A stretch of 40,281 bases of DNA from Proteobacteria bacterium UBA7447 (lineage in GTDB: Bacteria > Pseudomonadota > Gammaproteobacteria > Arenicellales > UBA868). The notes beneath the pieces are model-generated. The model made no database searches. It was not told where the DNA came from and was given only the letters and a program-made list of their open reading frames with translations. Every line of letters begins with the position of its first letter. The first letter of the stretch is position 1. Below are positions 17,067-25,260 of this stretch, piece after piece. The position numbers and the translations under genes were made by a program. The DNA lies in assembly GCA_002477475.1 (NCBI GenBank), contig DLPX01000019.1, forward strand, positions 1-40,281. The letters are read 5' to 3'.

Positions 17067-18902
17067 ATGGATCCGGCTCCGCCCTCAAATTCCCTCAGGA
17101 CCTTCGCGACCCTGCTGCCTTTTCTGTGGCCGCAGGGCCGATCTGATCTTAAAGCGAGGGTATTGCTGGCCCTGTTAAGCCTGATCCTGGCGAAAGCGGC
17201 CAACGTCATGGTGCCGCTCGTTCTGGGCGACGCTGTCGACCAACTGGGTAATCTCGATAATGAAACCCACCTGTGGCTGGGCATCCCGCTCGCCGTGATC
17301 CTCGCTTATGGGATCTTTCGACTGTCGTCTCTTGCGCTAAACGAGGTACGTGATGCGCTCTTTGCCCGGGTGGCACAGCACGCCGTGCGGGCGCTGGCAC
17401 TGAGAGTGTTCGAACACCTTCATTCGCTCTCGATCCGTTTTCATCTTTCCCGCAAAACCGGCGCACTCAACCGCTTTATCGACCGGGGCACGAACAGCGT
17501 CCGCTTTCTACTGTCGTTCGTCGCCTTCAATGTGGTTCCCACGGTTATCGAACTATTGCTGATCGGCGGAATACTCTGGGCGCTTTTTGGCTTCGCCTAC
17601 ACCGCGATCACGATCGTCACGATCGCGCTGTTTGTGTGGCTGACTTTTGTGATCACCACCTGGCGGACCCGAATCCGCCGTGAAATGAATGATGCCGAAA
17701 ATGACATCGGCAGCCGAACCGTGGACTCTCTGCTCAACTTTGAGACGGTCCGCTACTTCAACAACGAATCCCACGAAGTGGCCCGTCTGGATGAAGCGCT
17801 GGCTGATTACGAAAAGGCCGCCGTACGAACGCGGGAAAGCCTTTCATTGTTGAACGTAGCCCAGGCGGGTGTCGTGACACTCGGCGTGACACTGATGCTT
17901 GTGCTTGCCGCCTTTGATATCCGAAACGGAGACATGACGGTGGGTGATTTCGTCGTGGTCAATACCTACCTGCTGCAGGTCGCGATCCCGCTCAATATCC
18001 TGGGCACGGTGTACCGGGAAATTCGCCAGTCCATGGTGGACATGGAGAACCTCTTTGCGCTGGTGGATGAAAAAACCGACGTGGCCGACGCACCCGACGC
18101 GAAAACCCTACGTCATGAAGGCGGTGTCATCGAGTTTCAGGAGGTCAGTTTCCGTTACGAAACCGACCGCACCATTCTGAAAGACATCAACCTGGCAGTG
18201 GACGCGGGAACCACCACCGCCATTGTCGGCCCCACGGGATCGGGCAAGTCCACCATCAGTCGGCTTTTGCTGCGCTTTTATGATCCACAGGCCGGACGTA
18301 TTCTGATTGACGGGCAGGATCTTCGGGAACTCACCCAGCATTCCCTTCGTGAGGCGATAGGGGTGGTTCCTCAAGATACCGTGCTCTTTAACGATACGAT
18401 CTACTACAACATCGCCTACGGCAATCCAAAAGCGAATGAAGATCAGGTGCTGGCGGCGGCCAAAGCCGCGCAACTCGACGACTTTATCCAGCGTCTGCCA
18501 GAGCGCTATCAAACGCCCGTGGGTGAGCGAGGCCTTAAACTCTCTGGAGGAGAGAAACAACGGGTCGCTATCGCCAGAGCACTATTGCGTGATCCCGCGA
18601 TTTTCTTTTTCGATGAAGCGACTTCCTCCCTCGATAGCACCACAGAGCGCGAAATCCAGAGCAACTTTGCCAAGATTTCCAAAGGCAAAACCTCTCTTGT
18701 TATCGCGCACCGCCTGTCGACTATCATTGAGGCAGACCAGATCCTGGTCCTTGCAGAGGGGGCTATCACCGAGCGCGGTACTCACCCGACACTGCTTGCC
18801 GAGAATGGTCTATACGCAAAACTCTGGCGCGAGCAGCAAAAAGAAGAGCGCGAGATCCCAAGGCAATCCTCCCCGGTGCCTTCGTCACCTGAATCCTCAT
18901 GA
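17067..18902 (+). CDS. Atm1-type ABC exporter (fused permease/ATPase)
   Basis: A 611-aa half-transporter expected to homodimerise in the inner membrane. The N-terminal six-helix domain spans about residues 30-310. The nucleotide-binding domain has Walker A GPTGSGKST, signature LSGGEKQRVAIARALL and Walker B AIFFFDEATSSLD. Sequence such as VNTYLLQVAIPLNILGTVYREIRQS and ETVRYFNNESHEVARLD is characteristic of the Atm1/ABCB7/HMT1 subfamily. Members export glutathione-linked compounds connected to Fe-S metabolism or heavy-metal tolerance. Its last 4 bases overlap the next gene's ATG, so it is translationally linked to the kinase-like gene. No Shine-Dalgarno is evident at the ATG. Confidence 0.92.
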   Translation: MDPAPPSNSLRTFATLLPFLWPQGRSDLKARVLLALLSLILAKAANVMVPLVLGDAVDQLGNLDNETHLWLGIPLAVILAYGIFRLSSLALNEVRDALFARVAQHAVRALALRVFEHLHSLSIRFHLSRKTGALNRFIDRGTNSVRFLLSFVAFNVVPTVIELLLIGGILWALFGFAYTAITIVTIALFVWLTFVITTWRTRIRREMNDAENDIGSRTVDSLLNFETVRYFNNESHEVARLDEALADYEKAAVRTRESLSLLNVAQAGVVTLGVTLMLVLAAFDIRNGDMTVGDFVVVNTYLLQVAIPLNILGTVYREIRQSMVDMENLFALVDEKTDVADAPDAKTLRHEGGVIEFQEVSFRYETDRTILKDINLAVDAGTTTAIVGPTGSGKSTISRLLLRFYDPQAGRILIDGQDLRELTQHSLREAIGVVPQDTVLFNDTIYYNIAYGNPKANEDQVLAAAKAAQLDDFIQRLPERYQTPVGERGLKLSGGEKQRVAIARALLRDPAIFFFDEATSSLDSTTEREIQSNFAKISKGKTSLVIAHRLSTIIEADQILVLAEGAITERGTHPTLLAENGLYAKLWREQQKEEREIPRQSSPVPSSPESS

Positions 18903-19930
18903 GCCGCGACTCCGGTCTTGATATCGGTCGTCTGCAGCGCTATCTGTCGCAGACTGTTCCAGATATTGGGACTATCCAGTCGGCAGAAAAGTTCTCCGAC
19001 GGCCAATCCAATCCCACCTACCGACTGCATTGCGGAAATCAGGACTATGTACTGCGCAGCAAGCCGGCGGGCAAACTGCTTAAGTCAGCACATGCCGTAG
19101 AACGGGAATTTAGGGTCATGGATGCACTTGCGGGTTCGCAAGTCCCCGTGCCTGCCATGTTTCATCTATGCGAAGACGTCAGCGTGATCGGGTCGGTTTT
19201 TTTCATAATGAGCCATGAGAATGGTTCCATCTTCTGGGATCCCGCCCTACCGGAGCTGAACACCTCTGAGCGGGTCTCGATATATGCCGATGAAATTCGT
19301 GTGTTGGCCGCGCTGCACGCAATCGATCCCAGTCGTATCGGGCTTTCAGACTTCGGGCGGCCGGGCAACTACTTCGAACGCCAGATTAAGCGCTGGACAG
19401 ATCAGTATCGTGCCAGCGAAACCCGATCTATCGAAGCGATGGAGTCATTGATTCAGTGGCTCGGCCAGGAAATGCCGGACGATGATGGGCAAAGTGCGTT
19501 GATTCACGGCGACTACCGGCTGGATAACCTCATCATGACGCCTGACCGCACCCGGATCCAGGCCGTCATCGATTGGGAGCTCTCGACGCTCGGTCACCCA
19601 CTCGCGGATCTGGCTTACTTCTGCATGTGTCTTCGTATGCCACACCATGAACAGATTCGGGGACTCGCTGGAGTCGAGCGGTCAACGCTGGGCATCCCTC
19701 CGGAGACCGACATGATCCGTCAGTACTGCGCACTTCGGGACATCCCACCGATCAGTCACTGGCCCTTTTATCTTGCCTTCAGTTTTTTCAGGCTGGCAGC
19801 GATCTGCCAGGGTGTGCTCAAGCGGGCGCTGGAGGGGAATGCGTCCAGCGAACAGGCACATCAGGTCGGCGCGTTGACTCCGTTGCTGGCCGAACTCGGA
19901 TTGGATATTGCAATGAACGGGGAGGAGTAA
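18899..19930 (+). CDS. APH-family phosphotransferase (ACAD10/11 kinase-domain-like)
   Basis: A 343-aa protein with the aminoglycoside-phosphotransferase fold. Visible are the nucleotide-binding FSDGQSNPTYRL, FFIMSHENGSIFWDP, the catalytic loop HGDYRLDNLIM (Asp/Asn) and the metal-binding VIDWELSTLGHPLADLAYFC. This is the pattern of the kinase domain fused to acyl-CoA dehydrogenase in ACAD10/ACAD11 and of LvaA in Pseudomonas putida. Those enzymes phosphorylate the 4-hydroxyl of 4-hydroxyacyl-CoAs. ATGA overlap with the ABC exporter upstream and 3 bp to the next gene point to one operon. An antibiotic-resistance role is unlikely given the metabolic neighbours. Confidence 0.9.
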   Translation: MSRDSGLDIGRLQRYLSQTVPDIGTIQSAEKFSDGQSNPTYRLHCGNQDYVLRSKPAGKLLKSAHAVEREFRVMDALAGSQVPVPAMFHLCEDVSVIGSVFFIMSHENGSIFWDPALPELNTSERVSIYADEIRVLAALHAIDPSRIGLSDFGRPGNYFERQIKRWTDQYRASETRSIEAMESLIQWLGQEMPDDDGQSALIHGDYRLDNLIMTPDRTRIQAVIDWELSTLGHPLADLAYFCMCLRMPHHEQIRGLAGVERSTLGIPPETDMIRQYCALRDIPPISHWPFYLAFSFFRLAAICQGVLKRALEGNASSEQAHQVGALTPLLAELGLDIAMNGEE

Positions 19931-19933
19931 TCT

Positions 19934-20911
19934 GTGGAAGCGATTGTCTGTAGCGAATTTGGACCGGTCGAAAATCTTTCGATACAGGAACTGCCTGACC
20001 CTGTACCCAATGCCGGGGACGTCTTGATCCACGTTAATGCCATCGGGGTAAACTTTCCCGATGCCCTCTTGGTTCGCGGCTTGTATCAGGTCAAGCCTGC
20101 ACTTCCCTTTACGCCGGGGATCGAATGTGCCGGCACGATTGCCGCCCTGGGAGAAGGCGTTGAGGGTTTTTTAGTGGGCGACCGTGTTGCTGCCATGAGT
20201 CCGCGCTTTGGCACCTACTCAGGGGCTGTCACAGTGCCAGCGAGTCATGTCTATGCGTTACCTGACGGACTGGATTTTGATCACGCGGGGGCCATGCTTT
20301 GCGCCCATGGCACGGCCTATCATGCCCTCGTTCAACGGGCAGCCCTTCGTCCCGGGGAAACCCTGCTGGTGACCGGTGCGGCGGGCGGTACCGGTCTTGC
20401 TGCGGTTCAGATCGGCCACGCCCTTGGCGCACATGTCATTGCGGCCTGTTCCAGCGAGGAAAAGATGCGTATCGCGAAGCAGCACGGTGCCGACATCACC
20501 ATCCATACCGGCGAAAATGATGTTCGCGAAGCAGTTAAATCCTTGACCGGTGGTGCAGGCGCGGACGTTATCTTTGATCCAGTGGGCGGTGATCTCGCCC
20601 AGTCCCTTGCCCGCTCAACAGCGTGGAATGGTCGTTGGCTGGTGATCGGATTTGCCGAAGGGGCAATTCCCAAGATTCCTCTCAATCTTCCGCTCGTCAA
20701 GGGTTACAGCATCGTCGGTGTCTTCTGGGGCAGTTTCTGTCACCACGACCCCGCACAGGCCCAGGCAAATCATCGGACACTTTTCGACATGGCGGCAGGC
20801 GGCAGCGTCAAACCCCACCTGCACGCAGTGATGTCGCTGAAAGAGGCATCCGATGCACTGTCGCAGATCGAACGCCGTGAAGTACGAGGGAAAATCGTGC
20901 TGAAACCATGA
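19934..20911 (+). CDS. NADPH:quinone oxidoreductase-like MDR protein
   Basis: A 325-aa medium-chain dehydrogenase/reductase. It has the GroES-like N-terminal fold (AIGVNFPDALLVRGLYQVKP...FTPGIECAG) and a Rossmann domain with the dinucleotide motif GAAGGTGLAAVQIGHALG (about residues 147-164). The zinc-binding cysteines of alcohol dehydrogenases are absent, pointing to the zinc-free quinone oxidoreductase/enoyl reductase branch. A GTG start at 19934 is supported by GGAGGAG about 7 nt upstream, overlapping the end of the kinase-like gene. In this context it may reduce an unsaturated or carbonyl intermediate of acyl degradation; the actual substrate is unknown. Confidence 0.9.
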   Translation: MEAIVCSEFGPVENLSIQELPDPVPNAGDVLIHVNAIGVNFPDALLVRGLYQVKPALPFTPGIECAGTIAALGEGVEGFLVGDRVAAMSPRFGTYSGAVTVPASHVYALPDGLDFDHAGAMLCAHGTAYHALVQRAALRPGETLLVTGAAGGTGLAAVQIGHALGAHVIAACSSEEKMRIAKQHGADITIHTGENDVREAVKSLTGGAGADVIFDPVGGDLAQSLARSTAWNGRWLVIGFAEGAIPKIPLNLPLVKGYSIVGVFWGSFCHHDPAQAQANHRTLFDMAAGGSVKPHLHAVMSLKEASDALSQIERREVRGKIVLKP

Positions 20912-20950
20912 AGAACCGGAGTCAGCAATCGACCCCTCAGGGCCGACTTT

Positions 20951-20980
20951 TTGAAAGTTCCCTCCTATCCCTGATAGCAT
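20951..20980 (+). promoter_or_regulatory. Candidate sigma70 promoter for the acyl-CoA dehydrogenase gene
   Basis: TTGAAA (20951-20956) is followed after 18 bp by TAGCAT (20975-20980), 28 bp before the acyl-CoA dehydrogenase ATG. Motif quality is fair. It would give this gene a supplementary promoter in the 96-bp gap. Confidence 0.3.
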
Positions 20981-21007
20981 CATTGCTGATCCTCAGGAGC
21001 TAATACT

Positions 21008-22258
21008 ATGGAGTTTGCCTATACCGACAAGGTCGAGGGGTTACGTGGTCAGATTCAGGACTTTATGGATACGCATATCGTCCCAAGAATCCAGGACTGG
21101 CGCAGGGAAGTTCACGCCGGTATGTATCCCGTCTCCTTTATGGAAGAGCTCAAAACCACAGCCCGCCAACAAGGGTTGTGGAATCTCTTCCTGCCGGGCT
21201 TAAAGCCTGAGGAACCGGGGACACCGCTGACCAATCTGGAGTATGCGCCGCTCGCAGAAATCATGGGACGGATCAGCTGGGCTTCGGAGGCTTTCAACTG
21301 CAGTGCTCCAGATACCGGCAACATGGAACTCCTACACATGTTTGCCACCCCGGAACAGTACGAGCAATGGCTGGCACCGCTTCTGAACGGCGAGATTCGA
21401 TCGGCATTTGCCATGACCGAACCCGATACGGCCTCGTCTGACGCATCCAACATCCAGACCCGGATCGAGCGTGACGGCGACCATTATGTGATCAATGGCC
21501 GAAAGTGGTGGATCACCAATGCCGCACATCCCAACTGCCAACTGCTGATCCTGATGGGAAAAACCGACCCCAATGCCGATACCTATCATCAGCAAAGCAT
21601 GGTACTGGTGCCGATGAATACGCCGGGGGTCACCGTGGTCAGAAACCTGACTGTCGTCAATCACTACCATCCTGAAGGGCACTGCGAGATTACCTTCGAC
21701 AATGTGCGGGTGCCCGCAAGTTCCCTGCTCGGTGAAGAAGGTTCCGGTTTCGCCTTAGCCCAGGCCCGACTGGGTCCTGGCCGGATCCATCACTGCATGC
21801 GATCCATCGGAGCGGCCGAACTTGCACTTCAATTGATGACCGCAAGGGCGCAGCAGCGGAAAACTTTCGGCCGCTACCTGCACGAACACGGCAGCGTTGC
21901 GGAGTGGATCTCCCGCTCCCGCATCGAAATCGAGCAGGCTCGCTTACTCGTCCTGAAAACGGCTTGGCTGATTGATGAAAAAGGTGCCAAGGCCGCGCGC
22001 AAGGAGATCTCCATGATCAAGGCACTGGTACCCCTGCTGCACACTACGGTACTAGACCGGGCCATGCAGACTTTCGGGGCAATGGGCGTGAGCCCGGATA
22101 CGCCACTCGCAGATCACTGGACCTGGGGTCGGGCACTGCGCTACGCAGATGGCCCCGATGAGGTCCATCATCGTGCCGTTGCGCGGATGGAGGTCAAGGA
22201 AAGCGGTGACGCTCCTTCTCTACTGGATGCCTATCTCACACCGCACGAGCCTAACTGA
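21008..22258 (+). CDS. Acyl-CoA dehydrogenase (ACAD10/11-like)
   Basis: A 416-aa flavoprotein of the acyl-CoA dehydrogenase superfamily. The FAD and substrate blocks are AFAMTEPDTASSDASNIQT, INGRKWWITNAAHPNC and LGPGRIHHCMRSIGAAELA, followed by the C-terminal helical domain. The region that usually carries the catalytic Glu (YEGT-type) reads RYADGPDEVHHR, the form I recall for ACAD10/ACAD11 and related enzymes. In those, the dehydrogenase half eliminates phosphate from 4-phosphoacyl-CoA. AGGAG 7 nt before the ATG is a good ribosome site. The APH-like kinase two genes upstream is the natural partner, although ordinary beta-oxidation activity cannot be excluded. Confidence 0.92.
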   Translation: MEFAYTDKVEGLRGQIQDFMDTHIVPRIQDWRREVHAGMYPVSFMEELKTTARQQGLWNLFLPGLKPEEPGTPLTNLEYAPLAEIMGRISWASEAFNCSAPDTGNMELLHMFATPEQYEQWLAPLLNGEIRSAFAMTEPDTASSDASNIQTRIERDGDHYVINGRKWWITNAAHPNCQLLILMGKTDPNADTYHQQSMVLVPMNTPGVTVVRNLTVVNHYHPEGHCEITFDNVRVPASSLLGEEGSGFALAQARLGPGRIHHCMRSIGAAELALQLMTARAQQRKTFGRYLHEHGSVAEWISRSRIEIEQARLLVLKTAWLIDEKGAKAARKEISMIKALVPLLHTTVLDRAMQTFGAMGVSPDTPLADHWTWGRALRYADGPDEVHHRAVARMEVKESGDAPSLLDAYLTPHEPN

Positions 22259-22267
22259 GCGGCTGGT

Positions 22268-23368
22268 TTAGTCTTCGGAATCGCGGTCAAACACCACCAA
22301 ATGATCCACCGCGAGGCGCACTGACACTTCATCCCCGATCTCATAATTGGCATGGCTTGGAAAGAGTGCCAACAGGGTGATTCCTTGAGTCGTACGAAGC
22401 GTATACATGATCTCAGCGCCCTTGAAGGCCCGCCGGCGCACCGTCGCACGAATCGGACCCTCTGGATCATGAACTACGTCATCGGGCCGCAGCAGCACTT
22501 CAATCGGTGACTCCACTGGCCTATCGAGTGCTTCATCACTCTCAAGCTCACCTAATGCGGTGGCTACACGGGCGGATCCCGAGACAGTGCCCGGCAGGAA
22601 GATACCGTTGCCAATGAAATCCGCCACAAAGTGCGTGCGCGGCTGATGGTAGAGGTTATAGGGTGTATCCCATTGAACGATCGCCCCATCAGCCATCACG
22701 CCGACATGATCTCCCAAGGCAAAAGCATCGTTCTGATCATGCGTCACCATCACACAGGTGATGTCGTTTTCTTTCAGCATGTCGGACACTTCCTGACCCA
22801 TGTGCTCCCTCAGTTCCTGGTCCAGATTAGAAAACGGCTCATCCATCAGCAACAGCAGCGGCTTCGGAGCGAGCGCCCGGGCCAGCGCCACCCGCTGCTG
22901 CTGACCACCCGACAGTTCGTGCGGATACTTTTCTGCGTGGCGTGATATATCCATCCGGTCAAGCATGTCATCCACATTGGTCTTCTGTTCTCCGGCAGAG
23001 AGCGAACGTAACCCCGATGCGACATTCTGGCGAACCGACAGATGGGGAAACAAAGCATGATCCTGAAACACCATACCCACCCGGCGCGCCTCTGGCGGCA
23101 CCATGGCTCCCGGGGCGGACACCTGCCGATTATTGATAAAGATCCCGCCGGTGAGCACCGAGTGGAATCCTGCAATTGCACGCAGGACAGTTGTCTTGCC
23201 ACAGCCGCTCGGCCCAAGCAGACAAACCTGCTCCCCGCGATGCACGGTAAGACTCAGATCAAAAACGGCACGCTCAAGATCATAGTTGCACGAGATACCG
23301 CGGACCTCAAGCAGAGGCCGCGGCGTCGTCAAGGCATCGTCGGTACTCACAGCAGAAATTGAATTCAT
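22268..23368 (-). CDS. fbpC: Fe(III) ABC transporter ATP-binding protein FbpC
   Basis: A 366-aa ATPase that energises ferric-ion import. Walker A is GPSGCGKTT, the signature is ELSGGQQQRVALARAL and Walker B is LLLLMDEPFSNLD, followed by the H-loop VTHDQNDAF. A C-terminal TOBE-like regulatory domain (about residues 240-366) matches FbpC/PotA-type subunits. It starts 5 bp after the fbpB stop, so it is co-translated with the permease. It converges on the acyl-CoA dehydrogenase gene with 9 bp between. Confidence 0.93.
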   Translation of the reverse strand: MNSISAVSTDDALTTPRPLLEVRGISCNYDLERAVFDLSLTVHRGEQVCLLGPSGCGKTTVLRAIAGFHSVLTGGIFINNRQVSAPGAMVPPEARRVGMVFQDHALFPHLSVRQNVASGLRSLSAGEQKTNVDDMLDRMDISRHAEKYPHELSGGQQQRVALARALAPKPLLLLMDEPFSNLDQELREHMGQEVSDMLKENDITCVMVTHDQNDAFALGDHVGVMADGAIVQWDTPYNLYHQPRTHFVADFIGNGIFLPGTVSGSARVATALGELESDEALDRPVESPIEVLLRPDDVVHDPEGPIRATVRRRAFKGAEIMYTLRTTQGITLLALFPSHANYEIGDEVSVRLAVDHLVVFDRDSED

Positions 23369-23373
23369 TAGTT

Positions 23374-25086
23374 TTAGGTGACTGACTCACCCAGCGTCTG
23401 TCGGGTTCTTGAAATCATGCGGCTCAGCAACACGACCGGAATCAACCCTACCCCGACGATCGTAAGTGACCCCAGGGATGCCTCTCCAAGCATTTCATCA
23501 GAGGCAAATTCGTAAACGTGAGTCGCCAACGTATCAAAATTAAACGGGCGCAAAAGCAAGGTAGCAGGGAGCTCCTTCATGCAATCGACGAACACAATCA
23601 TCGCTGTCGTCAGCATACCCCCTCGGATCAGAGGTAGATGGTAGCGCACTAGCGTCTGTCCCGCTCGGTAACCGAGTGTGCGCGCAGCCATATCCATAGA
23701 AGGTGAGACCTTCTCCAGACTGGATTCGACCTGCCCCATGGCAATTGCCAGAAATCTCACGACGTAGGCGAACAAAACGGCGCCGACCGTACCACTTAGC
23801 AACAGTCCCGACGAGATACCCAGGGTTTGGCGCAAAAGCGCGTCGACGGCATTGTCAAACGCCGCAAACGGGACAAGTATGCCCACAGCTAAAACAGCGC
23901 CCGGCACTGCATAACCTAAAGTGGCAACCCGCGTGCCAAACGCCAAAAGTTTTCCGCCATGTAAGCGACGGCTATACGCCACAAACAGCGCAATCGCGAG
24001 CGCGATAGCTGCGGCACCAGCCGAAAGCGCGACGCTATTAAACACATACAATTGAAACTCAGGAGTCCAGGCACGGTCGAAATAGATCAGCGTAAGACGG
24101 CCCAATACCGCTACAGGAATAAGAAATCCAGCCAACACAGGCAAAGCACACACCAGAAAGGCGGCGGCTGCTTTTGCTCCGCGCAATCGGTACGCCGGCA
24201 AAGGTTTATAGCGGCTACCGGCCTGCTGATACAGCTTTTGATGTCGACGACTCATCCTCTCAAGCATGATCAGCAATACCACAAACACCAACATGGTGGT
24301 CGCGATCTGGGCACCTCCGGCGAGACTGCCCATGCCCAGCCAGACATCAACGAGACCGGCTGTCATCGTATAGACCGCAAAAAAATCCACGGTACCGTAG
24401 TCGTTCAGGGTCTCCATCAGCGCAAGAGACACTCCAATAGCGATCGCCGGCCGTGCCGTAGGGAGGGAGACAGAACTGAACGTCCGCCAGGGTCCTCTCC
24501 CGAGCGTTCGGCTCGCCTCCAGAACGTTCACGGATTGCTCAAGGAACGAAGACCGGGCAAGGAGATAAACATACGGGTAGAGAACGAGCCCCATCATCAT
24601 AATGGCGCCACCCAAGGAACGGATTTCTGGAAAGAAGTAGTCCCTTGCGGTCTGCCAGCCAAAGATCGTGCGCATCAGCCCCTGGACGGGTCCCGCGAAT
24701 TCCAGAAAATCCGTGTAAGCATAGGCAATCACATACGCGGGCATTGCCAGCGGCAGCAAAAGCAGCCACTCGAAGACTTTTCTTCCTGGAAAGCGGCACA
24801 TCGTCACCACCCAGGCGGTCGAGACGCCGGTGACGAAAACGCTGACACCCACCCCCAGCATTAACCATAACGTCGTCGTGACATACCCGAAAAGTGAAGT
24901 CTTAACCAGGTGTTCCCAGATATCACCGCTGTCGCCGAAAGCAAAAATTAGAACCGCAGCTACAGGCATCACGGCAAGTGCCGCCAGAATTATCGCACCA
25001 CAACTCCACCAATTCAGAGTGCGACGGGACTGTCTGAGAAGCTCGTGAGGGTTTGAACCCTGTGTGCTGGAGATTACAGAAGCCAA
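23374..25086 (-). CDS. fbpB: Fe(III) ABC transporter permease FbpB (fused double permease)
   Basis: A 570-aa inner-membrane protein made of two fused BPD permease domains of about six helices each. Each half carries its own EAA coupling loop: EASRTLGRGPWRTFSSVSLP in the first and ARTLGYRAGQTLVRYHLPLI in the second. This fused layout is typical of FbpB/SfuB/AfuB. The start is taken as a TTG at 25086, with no strong Shine-Dalgarno, so a slightly different start is possible. It lies 174 bp after fbpA, with a stem-loop in the gap, and is joined tightly to fbpC. Confidence 0.92.
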   Translation of the reverse strand: MASVISSTQGSNPHELLRQSRRTLNWWSCGAIILAALAVMPVAAVLIFAFGDSGDIWEHLVKTSLFGYVTTTLWLMLGVGVSVFVTGVSTAWVVTMCRFPGRKVFEWLLLLPLAMPAYVIAYAYTDFLEFAGPVQGLMRTIFGWQTARDYFFPEIRSLGGAIMMMGLVLYPYVYLLARSSFLEQSVNVLEASRTLGRGPWRTFSSVSLPTARPAIAIGVSLALMETLNDYGTVDFFAVYTMTAGLVDVWLGMGSLAGGAQIATTMLVFVVLLIMLERMSRRHQKLYQQAGSRYKPLPAYRLRGAKAAAAFLVCALPVLAGFLIPVAVLGRLTLIYFDRAWTPEFQLYVFNSVALSAGAAAIALAIALFVAYSRRLHGGKLLAFGTRVATLGYAVPGAVLAVGILVPFAAFDNAVDALLRQTLGISSGLLLSGTVGAVLFAYVVRFLAIAMGQVESSLEKVSPSMDMAARTLGYRAGQTLVRYHLPLIRGGMLTTAMIVFVDCMKELPATLLLRPFNFDTLATHVYEFASDEMLGEASLGSLTIVGVGLIPVVLLSRMISRTRQTLGESVT

Positions 25087-25202
25087 AATGATGGAACGAG
25101 CGGAAGGTGGTGACTATGTATCGGGATTATCTGAGTTTAAAAAGCATCATACCCGATTGACGAGGGGACTTCGAATCAAGCCACGACTCTGAATTTATTT
25201 CA

Positions 25203-25233
25203 GAAAAAAAATCTCGGGGCGAACCCCGGGATC
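25203..25233 (-). terminator. Stem-loop with T-tract between fbpA and fbpB (intrinsic terminator or attenuator)
   Basis: Read on the minus strand, a 9-bp stem with one mismatch (ATCCCGGGG / CCCCGAGAT) closes a TTCG tetraloop and runs into an uninterrupted T-tract (25204-25210). It lies just after the fbpA stop and 117 bp before fbpB. It would end or reduce transcripts after fbpA, giving more binding protein than permease and ATPase. Confidence 0.85.
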
Positions 25234-25260
25234 TCAATGGAGGAGGAGAAGTTATCGTTA

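Noticed and set aside
24052..24864. 270-codon plus-strand frame opposite fbpB
   Set aside because: The product is rich in His, Gln and Arg, the usual reverse image of a membrane-protein gene, and fbpB is certain.
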